DNA of 5,218 bases from Pseudomonadota bacterium (GTDB lineage Bacteria; Pseudomonadota; Gammaproteobacteria; Burkholderiales; Sulfuriferulaceae), in contig JAJYGL010000133.1 in the NCBI GenBank assembly GCA_021790625.1, positions 16,190 to 21,407 on the forward strand, in the 5' to 3' direction. Shown piece after piece: positions 1 through 5,218 of this stretch. Position 1 is the stretch's first letter; every line of letters starts with the position of its first letter. Both the position numbers and the translations under genes were made by a program. The notes under the pieces are model-generated. The model ran no database searches and was not told the origin of the DNA. It was given only the letters and a program-made list of their open reading frames with translations.

Positions 1-735
1 CTGGCGCTGTTGCCGTATGACAAGGTCATTTATCCGGGCCAAAGCGGTGGTGCAGTCGATGCCGGGCTGACCTGGAAAAACAACCAGGGTTTTGCTCAGG
101 CGTGGTATTACGACTGGTATGGCCTGACCGACATGGTCTACTTCGAAGGCGGATATTCACCGACCATCGCCGGACAACACTTTTTTATCGATTTCCAGAA
201 CGCCAACGAACAAGGATCAGCAGATATCGGCTCAGTCAATGCGGATATTTACGGCTTCAAGGGCGGGATAAAACTTGACCAGGACAAAAGCGATGTTTTT
301 CTGGCGTATAACCAGTCCGTCAAAAACAGGGTCAATGCCATTGGCGGCACAGCCGTTTCTCCAAACGGTGCTTTTCAGGGACCGGTTTATAACGGCAATT
401 TCTATTCGCCCTATACCTTCATCTACAATACCGACCCGCTCTACACCACCGTGATGAACTATGGTCTGGTTTCCGCACGCGCACCGGGGTCGGCCTGGAT
501 GCTGGGCTCAGACCTGCACCCGATGAAACAACTGGATATCCTGCCCACTGTTTCCTGGTACTACACCGCGCCCTATGTCGCCAACGCCACAGCGTATATG
601 CTGGACATCGCCTGGCATTGCAGCGGCGCGCTCAAGGGCCTGACCATCAGAAACCGCCTCGGCATCGAACACGACATCCCGTTCGTCGGCACAGCGTATG
701 TGGATAACCGATTGATGATTCAGTATAACTTTTGA
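1..735 (+). CDS. Outer-membrane porin, probably OprD family (C-terminal part, 5' truncated by window)
   Basis: The frame is open from base 1 to TGA at 733-735, giving about 244 residues with no start in the window; the TTG at base 10 is only an internal codon. The protein is rich in Tyr, Trp, Phe, Gly and Asn, with alternating polar and hydrophobic stretches, and it ends in RLMIQYNF. A C-terminal Phe with alternating hydrophobics is the usual last beta-strand signal read by the BAM complex, so it is an outer-membrane beta-barrel. The segments QAWYYDWYGLTDMVYFEGGY and GALKGLTIRNRLGIEHD resemble OprD-type porins, which take up small substrates such as amino acids or peptides; the substrate here cannot be told. 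If the family is right (usually just over 400 residues), nearly half is missing upstream. A Cys in the last third (AWHCSG) is unusual for a barrel. It converges on the minus-strand operon. Beta-barrel call is firm; family assignment is moderate. Confidence 0.7.
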   Translation: MALLPYDKVIYPGQSGGAVDAGLTWKNNQGFAQAWYYDWYGLTDMVYFEGGYSPTIAGQHFFIDFQNANEQGSADIGSVNADIYGFKGGIKLDQDKSDVFLAYNQSVKNRVNAIGGTAVSPNGAFQGPVYNGNFYSPYTFIYNTDPLYTTVMNYGLVSARAPGSAWMLGSDLHPMKQLDILPTVSWYYTAPYVANATAYMLDIAWHCSGALKGLTIRNRLGIEHDIPFVGTAYVDNRLMIQYNF

Positions 736-757
736 ATGTTGCGCAACCACTGATCTA

Positions 758-799
758 CTCCGCCACAAACAGCAAGCAAATCGGGGCGGAGCTGCCCTG
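758..799. terminator. Weak overlapping hairpins in the convergent gap (possible terminator, no U-tract)
   Basis: The 79-bp gap between the porin stop and the lipoprotein stop holds CTCCGCC at 758-764 pairing with GGCGGAG at 785-791 (7 bp, 20-nt loop). An alternative, tighter stem pairs 782-787 with 794-799 (6 bp including one G-U on the plus-strand RNA, 6-nt loop). The two are mutually exclusive. Neither is followed by a run of T on either strand, so this is not a classical intrinsic terminator. Both transcripts must end near here, and position is the main reason for listing it. Confidence 0.25.
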
Positions 800-814
800 T
801 AAGAAACAACCACT

Positions 815-1357
815 TTATCCAGCTGGTTTTACGTGCAGCACCACACCGGATGAGGTGATATCGATGTCGTCTGGCACCAATGTCGTACCCAGCACCCGCA
901 ACTGGTCCGGTGCAAAGGTGTACACCACCAGACCATCCAGCTTCTTTTGCACCAATACTGCAGTTATATTTTGCAAAATCGGAGTCATGGATGCGGAAAT
1001 GTTGCTCAACGTTTCCTTTTCCAGTTTGGGGTTCTGCAACACCACGGTACGCTGCGTGACGTCATACGCCAACTGGCTGGAAACCTGTAATTCGCCCTGC
1101 ACCGGATGCTCGCCCGCGAGCAGCGTCAACGTCGTCCGGCAATACAACACCACACGTTTCTCGATCGGGCGCAATTCGATTTTAGGCTGGGAAAGCGTGA
1201 GATCCAGCAACCCGGCATACTGCTTTTCGAGAGGAAAAGATTTATCCAACGCATGCTGCATCGCCTCAGACGTGAACGTATAAGAAGAGGGCAGCAAAAC
1301 ATCCGGCACACAGGCAGTCAAACTCAACAGTAACAACAATCCGAAAAACCGCTTCAT
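815..1357 (-). CDS. DUF1439 (YceB-like) outer-membrane lipoprotein, function unknown
   Basis: 180 residues. Residues 1-15 are a lipoprotein signal: basic MKRFF, a Leu-rich core, then the lipobox LTAC with Cys16 as the predicted lipidation site. Residue +2 is Val, not Asp, which favours Lol-dependent sorting to the outer membrane, facing the periplasm. The mature part is predicted to alternate strands and amphipathic helices and has the DUF1439 look: YTFTSEAMQHALDKSFP near the start, a LTLSQPKIELRP strand, and LVVYTFAPDQLRVLG near the end. E. coli YceB is in this group and has no settled function; lipid or hydrophobic-ligand binding has been suggested for related folds but nothing here proves it. 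The start ATG overlaps the tatD stop as ATGA, so translation is probably coupled. It ends the operon, facing the porin gene. Family call is fairly confident; the role is open. Confidence 0.85.
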   Translation of the reverse strand: MKRFFGLLLLLSLTACVPDVLLPSSYTFTSEAMQHALDKSFPLEKQYAGLLDLTLSQPKIELRPIEKRVVLYCRTTLTLLAGEHPVQGELQVSSQLAYDVTQRTVVLQNPKLEKETLSNISASMTPILQNITAVLVQKKLDGLVVYTFAPDQLRVLGTTLVPDDIDITSSGVVLHVKPAG

Positions 1358-2139
1358 GCTGCTGCCACCGATTTTGCCGCACGAAACAGCCGAAAAAAAT
1401 TGGCCGTGCTGGCTTGCGCCAACGCCTCAAATGGCATGCCACGCAACCGGGCGACCTCCTCTGCCACATAACGTACCCAGGCTGGTTGATTGGTAGCGCC
1501 GCGGTGCGGCACGGGGGCAAGATAGGGTGAATCGGTTTCAACCAGAATTCGTTCCAGCGGAACCTGTTTCGCCACCTCTTTCAATGACGAAGCACTCTTG
1601 AAAGTCACAATACCCGAAAATGAAATATAAAAACCCAGTTCCAGTGCCGCCTCCGCCACATCCATACTTTCTGTAAAACAGTGCATCACACCACCGACTT
1701 GCGCCGCACCTTCTTCGCGCAAAATGCGCAGGGTATCTTCGGCCGCCGAGCGAGTATGCACAATCAGCGGCTTATTCAGAGTAATCGCTGCGCGGATATG
1801 GGTACGAAAGCGTTCACGCTGCCAACCCAAATCGCCTTGCAAGCGATAATAATCCAAGCCGGTTTCTCCCACTGCCACTACCCGCTCATGCTGCCCAAGC
1901 GCCACCAGTTCGGCCTGTGTGGGTTCGGTTGTCTCATCATGGTCAGGATGAACACCGACCGAGGCAAATACATGCGCATACCGCGTCGCCAGATCAAGTA
2001 CGCGGGGAAAATCAACCAGATTGACAGACACGCACAACGCATGACCAACACCATGCATGCGCATGGCTTCCATCAGTGCTGATTCTTGCCCGGCAAACGC
2101 AGGAAAATCCAGATGACAATGCGAGTCGACCAGCATCAT
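1354..2139 (-). CDS. tatD: TatD-family metal-dependent deoxyribonuclease
   Basis: 261 residues, the normal length for TatD/YcfH hydrolases, which are TIM-barrel amidohydrolase-like enzymes with a two-metal site acting as 3'-5' exonucleases or DNases. All metal ligands are visible: His7 and His9 in DSHCHLD, Glu92 in GETGLDYY, His128 in LIVHTR, His153 in VMHCF and Asp203 in VETDSPYLAP. PHRGATNQP at 211-219 is the usual family signature after the last ligand. No export signal is present, so it is cytoplasmic; despite the name, the family is not needed for Tat export. The first ATG shares its A with the pilZ stop (TAATG); a second ATG follows at once and would give MLVDSHCHL, the more usual family start, so the start is uncertain by one codon. 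No good Shine-Dalgarno is seen, which fits coupling to pilZ. As the second, ycfH-type member next to holB it is probably the E. coli YcfH equivalent rather than the tat-linked TatD. Confidence 0.95.
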   Translation of the reverse strand: MMLVDSHCHLDFPAFAGQESALMEAMRMHGVGHALCVSVNLVDFPRVLDLATRYAHVFASVGVHPDHDETTEPTQAELVALGQHERVVAVGETGLDYYRLQGDLGWQRERFRTHIRAAITLNKPLIVHTRSAAEDTLRILREEGAAQVGGVMHCFTESMDVAEAALELGFYISFSGIVTFKSASSLKEVAKQVPLERILVETDSPYLAPVPHRGATNQPAWVRYVAEEVARLRGMPFEALAQASTANFFRLFRAAKSVAAA

Positions 2140-2498
2140 TACATGGTATGCGTGGGCCGAATGGCTTTCAGCGCTCCCGCCAGCACCCCTTCGATGCGAT
2201 TACGGGCCAAAATGCCATTGTCATTTTCATCAAACTGCACGCCGATGCCTGGCGTTTTTCCACCATGACATCCAACGGGCGTAATCCAGACCACCTTGCC
2301 GGAAATAGGGATTTTATTCGGGTCTTCCAGCAAACTTATCAACATGAAAATTTCGTCGCCCAATTGATAAGTTTTGGTCGAAGGCAAAAACAGCCCCCCA
2401 CCCTTGACAAAAGGCATATAGGCGGCGAACAGCGCTGACTTTTCTTTGATTGCCAGCGATAATACCCCTGGGCGCGCAACACTTGCCATGGAACTCAT
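2139..2498 (-). CDS. pilZ: Type IV pilus assembly protein PilZ
   Basis: 119 residues, a stand-alone PilZ domain closely like Pseudomonas aeruginosa PilZ, which is needed for type IV pilus biogenesis and works through the FimX/PilB assembly machinery. Recognisable blocks are GVLSLAIKEKSALFAAYMPF (11-30), the GGGLFLPS loop (33-40), IPISGKVVWITP (63-74), PGIGVQF (83-89) and the C-terminal RPTHTM. The c-di-GMP signature of binding PilZ domains is missing: there is no RxxxR in the N-terminal segment, and VKGGGLFLP stands where D/NxSxxG would be. It is therefore expected, like the Pseudomonas protein, not to bind c-di-GMP directly. The start at 2498 overlaps the holB stop (ATGA) and has a strong Shine-Dalgarno; a second ATG at codon 4 is too far from it. 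The gene implies type IV pili in the host, although no pil genes are in the window. Confidence 0.95.
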   Translation of the reverse strand: MSSMASVARPGVLSLAIKEKSALFAAYMPFVKGGGLFLPSTKTYQLGDEIFMLISLLEDPNKIPISGKVVWITPVGCHGGKTPGIGVQFDENDNGILARNRIEGVLAGALKAIRPTHTM

Positions 2499-3496
2499 TG
2501 CTTATTCCTCTTCAAAAACACAGCACAATAGGCCAATAAAATTTCTTCCAACACCAATTGCAAGTTCAACGGATGGAGAGCTGCCTGCCTCGCCCGCAAC
2601 AATCGTTGTTGTAACTGCCATAAAACCGGCAAATCGGAGCGCCCCGCCAGCGCAGCTGCCACATCCGAACAATCGACATGATACCTGATTAATCCACCGA
2701 TGCGCAGCGACAGCAAATCGTGCACCCACTGCTGCAACCATGTCAACCAACGTAGCCAGTTTTCCGACGACATCCGCGCATATTGCGCCGCAAGCAATAA
2801 AGGCGACATCTTCTCCGGCGCCAGCAGGCTTGTCAACAATTCCTGCCTTGCCTGCTCCACTTCCGGTGCGGCCAATTCCTGCGCCCGTAGCGGCGCGCCG
2901 CCTGCCAGCGCAAGTGATATGGCAGGAGACGCAACACCTTGTGCGCGCAACCAATCTTCCGCTAACGCAGCATCAGGCAAATCGAGATGAATGTGCTGAC
3001 AACGACTGCGCACGGTCGCCGGCAACCGCGCAATCTGATGGCTGACCAGTAACAATAATGAATTGTCCAACGGCTCTTCCAGCGTTTTCAGTAGCGCGTT
3101 CGCCGCCGCCAGATTCATGCTTTCTGCCGGGAAAATAACCAAAATCCGCCATCCGCCATAATGGGACGGGCGCTGTAAAAACTCGCTCGCGGCACGAATC
3201 TGCCCCACACTGATACCCGACGATGCCCGGTGCGCATCGCTACCATCTTCCGACTCATCCGGCACCACCCACTGTACATCAGGATGATTTTCCGCCTGAA
3301 TCCAGCGGCAAGCATCACATACCCCACACGCCACACTGCCGGTTGCCGATGTGCAGCACAAAAGTTGCACGAATTCGCGCGCCAGAGCCGCTTTACCCAA
3401 ACCCGGCGCACCATGCAACAACAATGCATGCGACAGTCGCTCTCGCCCTCGCCACAAATTCTGCAACACTGCGGTATGCCATGGATATTCAATCAC
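2495..3496 (-). CDS. holB: DNA polymerase III delta-prime subunit (clamp loader)
   Basis: About 333 residues from the chosen GTG. HolB is the stator of the clamp loader that places the beta sliding clamp on primed DNA. Visible in order: YPW near the N-terminus, a P-loop HGAPGLGKAAL (28-38), a zinc module with C48-x8-C57-x2-C60-x2-C63 at the same spacing as in E. coli, then ANALLKTLEEP (to 142) and SRC (164-166), the AAA+ sensor-1 region with the Arg finger motif. No acidic Walker B DExx box is seen, as expected for delta-prime. Unlike E. coli, the P-loop keeps GxxGxGK. No ATG begins this frame: TTG at 3511 or 3505 and GTG at 3496 are possible. I chose GTG because it yields MIEYPW, matching the family's usual N-terminus; TTG at 3511 would add five residues and sit 3 bases after the tmk stop. 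A weak or non-ATG start suits a low-abundance subunit. Confidence 0.93.
   Translation of the reverse strand: MIEYPWHTAVLQNLWRGRERLSHALLLHGAPGLGKAALAREFVQLLCCTSATGSVACGVCDACRWIQAENHPDVQWVVPDESEDGSDAHRASSGISVGQIRAASEFLQRPSHYGGWRILVIFPAESMNLAAANALLKTLEEPLDNSLLLLVSHQIARLPATVRSRCQHIHLDLPDAALAEDWLRAQGVASPAISLALAGGAPLRAQELAAPEVEQARQELLTSLLAPEKMSPLLLAAQYARMSSENWLRWLTWLQQWVHDLLSLRIGGLIRYHVDCSDVAAALAGRSDLPVLWQLQQRLLRARQAALHPLNLQLVLEEILLAYCAVFLKRNKQ
2505..2510 (-). promoter_or_regulatory. Ribosome binding site of pilZ
   Basis: GAGGAA on the minus strand, inside the last codons of holB, lies six bases before the ATG at 2498. Together with the ATGA overlap this fixes the pilZ start at the first ATG instead of the Met three codons later, which would be 15 bases away. 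It is the clearest Shine-Dalgarno in the operon along with that of tmk. Confidence 0.75.
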
Positions 3497-3514
3497 AATA
3501 CTCAACCACAATAA

Positions 3515-4135
3515 TCAGCCACATTTAGCTTTATCCACCACAGGTTGCACTATCCGGCGCAATTGTTCACGAATGACAACCAGACTCTGGCTGCTATCCA
3601 CGACCCGCATACGCTGTGGTTCAGCATCGGCACGCGTTAAATACACTGCGCGGACACGTTCAAAAAATGCCTGCTGTTCCTGCTCAAAGCGGTCAGGCGC
3701 ACCCTCGGCCTGCAAACGCTCGCGGGCAAGTGTCGGTGTCACATCGAACACAAGCGTCAGATCCGGCTGCAAACCCTGCTGTACCCATTGTTCCAGTATC
3801 GACAGACGCGCCGGTTCGATGCCGCGCCCACCGCACTGATACGCATAACTTGCATCGGTGAATCGATCGCTCAACACCCATTCATCGCGTGATAATGCCG
3901 GCCGGATAACCTGTGCCAAATGCTCGGCACGCGCCGCAAACATCAACAGCAATTCAGTATCGGCAACCATTGCCTGATGCAGCAACAGTTCACGTAACCG
4001 TTCACCCAACGGGGTGCCGCCCGGTTCGCGCGTTGTCACCACCACGCACCCCTGCTCACGCAGCCAATCAGCCATCCAATTGATATGGCTTGATTTTCCT
4101 GCGCCGTCAATCCCCTCGAAACTGATAAACGGCAT
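3515..4135 (-). CDS. tmk: Thymidylate kinase
   Basis: 206 residues, the normal length. It phosphorylates dTMP to dTDP with ATP, an essential cytoplasmic step of dTTP synthesis. Visible motifs: P-loop FEGIDGAGKSS (6-16); TTREPGGTPLGE (34-45), carrying the Arg-Glu-Pro-Gly-Gly loop at the substrate site; the DRF motif (90-92) followed by SYAYQCGGRG (96-105), which contacts the thymine nucleotide; DLTLVFDV (125-132); and a LID region with ERLQAEGAPDRFEQE (139-153) holding the Arg residues typical of bacterial enzymes. Everything needed for activity appears intact. The start ATG shares its A with the mltG stop (TAATG) and has a good Shine-Dalgarno. The stop is TGA at 3517-3515. The mltG-tmk-holB neighbourhood is the same as in E. 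coli, supporting the assignment. Confidence 0.97.
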   Translation of the reverse strand: MPFISFEGIDGAGKSSHINWMADWLREQGCVVVTTREPGGTPLGERLRELLLHQAMVADTELLLMFAARAEHLAQVIRPALSRDEWVLSDRFTDASYAYQCGGRGIEPARLSILEQWVQQGLQPDLTLVFDVTPTLARERLQAEGAPDRFEQEQQAFFERVRAVYLTRADAEPQRMRVVDSSQSLVVIREQLRRIVQPVVDKAKCG

Positions 4136-5145
4136 TATCGCACTCCTGACACGCGTTGTTTCTGATAAACATTCACTGCCTGATTGTGTGCAGACAGATC
4201 CGTACTGAATACATGCGTGCCATCGCCTTTGGCGACAAAATACAAATCATTACTGTGCGCCGGATGTAAAGCTGCCTGAATCGACGCCATTCCTGGCATG
4301 GCAATCGGCGTTGCTGGCAAACCGTAACGGGTATACGTATTCCAGGGAGTGTCCGTCAGCAAATCTTTTTTATGCAGCCTGCCTTCAAACGCATTGCCCA
4401 AACCATAAATCACGGCAGGATCGGTTTGCAGGCGCATGCCAAGACGCAAACGATTGACGAATACCGAAGCAACCAGCGGGCGTTCATTCGCATTGCCCGT
4501 TTCTTTTTCGATGATAGAAGCCATGATTAGCGCCTGTTGCGGTGTCTGATAGGGCAACCCGGGATCGCGGGTCTGCCAGGCAGACATCAATCGTTGCTGC
4601 ATGGTGGTATAAGCGCGGCGCAAAATGGATAAATCATCGTTGCCGCTGGCAATGTCGTATGTGTCGGGGAAAAAATACCCCTCCGCATGACGATGCGGAA
4701 TGGACAATGCGCGCAATATCTCGGCATCGCTCATATTTTCCGTATCGTGGGCAATCCACGGGTACTGGTTCAGCGCTTCGCGCATTTGGGCAAATGTCCA
4801 GCCTTCAATAAACTGGATATGCCGCGGCGTGACATCTCCATGCACCATTTTCCGCAGCAAATTCCAGGGCGAGGCACCCGGTTCAACCACGTAAAAACCT
4901 GCCTGTACGTGCCCTGCCTCACCACTGGCATGCGCCAGAAACCACCACATTATCAGAGCCTGATGACCTTTTGGCAAGATACCTGCCTGCTGTAGCTGGC
5001 GACCAATGACCGACAAGCTACTGCCTGGCCTCACGTCCACCGCCCTCGCTTGCGACAAAGGCAGCGCCGTGCCGGACCAGGAAAAAACCGTGACCAGCAC
5101 GACCAAAATACCGACAAACGCAGCGTATACCAACCATTTCAACAT
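4135..5145 (-). CDS. mltG: Endolytic murein transglycosylase MltG (YceG family)
   Basis: 336 residues, close to E. coli MltG. It cuts nascent glycan strands at the periplasmic face of the inner membrane and is thought to set strand length during peptidoglycan synthesis. Residues 4-23 form one hydrophobic membrane segment after MLK, so it is a signal-anchored protein with a periplasmic body. A LysM-like region follows (about 36-105, with VRPGSSLSVIGRQLQQAGI), then the YceG catalytic domain: FIEGWTF (112-118), AEGYFFPDTY (154-163), ASIIEKETGNANER (209-222) holding the catalytic Glu, VFVNRLRLGMRLQTDPAVIYG (228-248), YTRYGLPATPIAMPG (271-285) and LYFVAKGDGTHVFSTDLSAH (301-320). The ATG at 5145 is the only reasonable start; an in-frame stop lies eight codons upstream. 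There is no recognisable Shine-Dalgarno, and the upstream DNA is a tandem repeat whose phase reaches into codons 1-4. It is the first operon gene visible here; the gene before it is outside the window. Confidence 0.96.
   Translation of the reverse strand: MLKWLVYAAFVGILVVLVTVFSWSGTALPLSQARAVDVRPGSSLSVIGRQLQQAGILPKGHQALIMWWFLAHASGEAGHVQAGFYVVEPGASPWNLLRKMVHGDVTPRHIQFIEGWTFAQMREALNQYPWIAHDTENMSDAEILRALSIPHRHAEGYFFPDTYDIASGNDDLSILRRAYTTMQQRLMSAWQTRDPGLPYQTPQQALIMASIIEKETGNANERPLVASVFVNRLRLGMRLQTDPAVIYGLGNAFEGRLHKKDLLTDTPWNTYTRYGLPATPIAMPGMASIQAALHPAHSNDLYFVAKGDGTHVFSTDLSAHNQAVNVYQKQRVSGVR
4143..4147 (-). promoter_or_regulatory. Ribosome binding site of tmk
   Basis: AGGAG on the minus strand lies seven bases before the tmk ATG at 4135, within the last codons of mltG (SGVR). 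It supports that start and indicates that tmk can be translated at a good rate independently of, or coupled to, mltG. Confidence 0.75.
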
Positions 5146-5148
5146 AAT

Positions 5149-5218
5149 GATTTCAATAGAGTGATTTCAACACAGCGGTTTCAATTTAGCGGTTTCAATT
5201 TAGCGGTTTCAATTTAGC
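5149..5218. repeat. 14-bp tandem repeat array upstream of mltG (5+ units, runs off window)
   Basis: The plus-strand unit is GGTTTCAATTTAGC. Three perfect copies fill 5177-5190, 5191-5204 and 5205-5218, ending exactly at the window edge, so more may follow. Two degenerate units precede them in the same phase: 5163-5176 (10/14) and 5149-5162 (10/14). A further decayed unit at 5135-5148 (8/14) covers the mltG start codon. The core TTTCAA recurs at an exact 14-bp period six times (5137, 5151, 5165, 5179, 5193, 5207). Decay increases toward the gene. Because 14 is not a multiple of three and the unit carries stop triplets, the array is closed in all six frames and is non-coding. No spacers are present, so it is not a CRISPR. 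Confidence 0.95.
5183..5212 (-). promoter_or_regulatory. Possible sigma70-like promoter formed by the repeat array
   Basis: On the minus strand each unit carries TTGAAA (5/6 to the -35 consensus) overlapping TAAATT (4/6 to the -10 consensus). The 14-bp period puts TTGAAA at 5212-5207 and TAAATT at 5188-5183 exactly 18 bases apart, and would start RNA near 5176, about 30 bases before mltG. With more units outside the window the same pair would recur. The boxes come for free from an AT-rich repeat, so this may be chance, and the operon could be read from farther upstream. Confidence 0.25.

Noticed and set aside
10..735. TTG at base 10 as the true start of the porin gene
   Set aside because: The frame is open to base 1, there is no signal peptide after the TTG, and the sequence there is already mid-barrel; the gene is cut by the window edge.
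738..747. Perfect 10-bp palindrome GTTGCGCAAC just after the porin stop
   Set aside because: It has no loop, does not extend on either side, and is not followed by a T-run; it could be a chance site and supports neither a terminator nor a known operator.
732..1283. Long open frame on the plus strand, opposite the lipoprotein gene (183 codons)
   Set aside because: It lies antisense to a gene with a clear signal peptide and family match, starts at a TTG overlapping the porin stop, and its translation is Ser/Thr/Cys-rich without any domain-like pattern.
2502..2954. Open frame of 150 codons in another minus-strand frame inside holB
   Set aside because: Its Ala/Gly/Val-rich translation is a frame-shifted shadow of the HolB C-terminal region, which is itself intact.
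3351..3839. Plus-strand open frame across the tmk/holB junction (162 codons)
   Set aside because: Antisense to two conserved genes, with an Arg/Cys/Ser-rich low-complexity translation typical of a shadow frame.
5149..5218. CRISPR array, because GGTTTCAAT resembles the start of some CRISPR repeats
   Set aside because: Units are 14 bp and directly adjacent, with no spacers; no cas genes are nearby.

Overview
The window is an ordinary proteobacterial housekeeping cluster. The order mltG-tmk-holB-pilZ-tatD on the minus strand, with a Pseudomonas-type PilZ between holB and tatD, is typical of gamma- and betaproteobacteria. The pilZ gene and the DUF1439 lipoprotein after tatD suggest a Gram-negative bacterium with type IV pili. 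A betaproteobacterium, perhaps in or near the Nitrosomonadales, is my inference from protein style; no rRNA or other phylogenetic marker is present.

Layout. Bases 1-735 (+) hold the 3' part of an outer-membrane porin gene, probably of the OprD family, cut by the window edge. Bases 736-814 are a short convergent intergenic gap with weak hairpins and no convincing terminator. From 5145 down to 815 six minus-strand genes run head to tail: mltG, tmk, holB, pilZ, tatD and a DUF1439 lipoprotein gene. Four of the five junctions overlap by 1 or 4 bases (TAATG or ATGA). The exception is tmk/holB, where holB has no ATG and must use TTG or GTG. The six genes are almost certainly one transcript. No stretch over 300 bases lacks a gene.

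By function the operon is mixed: MltG cuts nascent peptidoglycan at the inner membrane, Tmk makes dTDP, HolB is the delta-prime subunit of the DNA polymerase III clamp loader, PilZ acts in type IV pilus assembly, TatD is a metal-dependent nuclease, and the lipoprotein has no known function.

The one feature not explained by the genes is at the right end. A 14-bp tandem array (three perfect units running off the window, then two degenerate units) sits directly before mltG. It keeps its 14-bp phase into the mltG start codon, so a decayed sixth unit covers the first codons. The array is closed in all six frames, leaves mltG without a recognisable Shine-Dalgarno sequence, and by its spacing creates a possible sigma70-like promoter. 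I see no sign of an undescribed multi-gene system.
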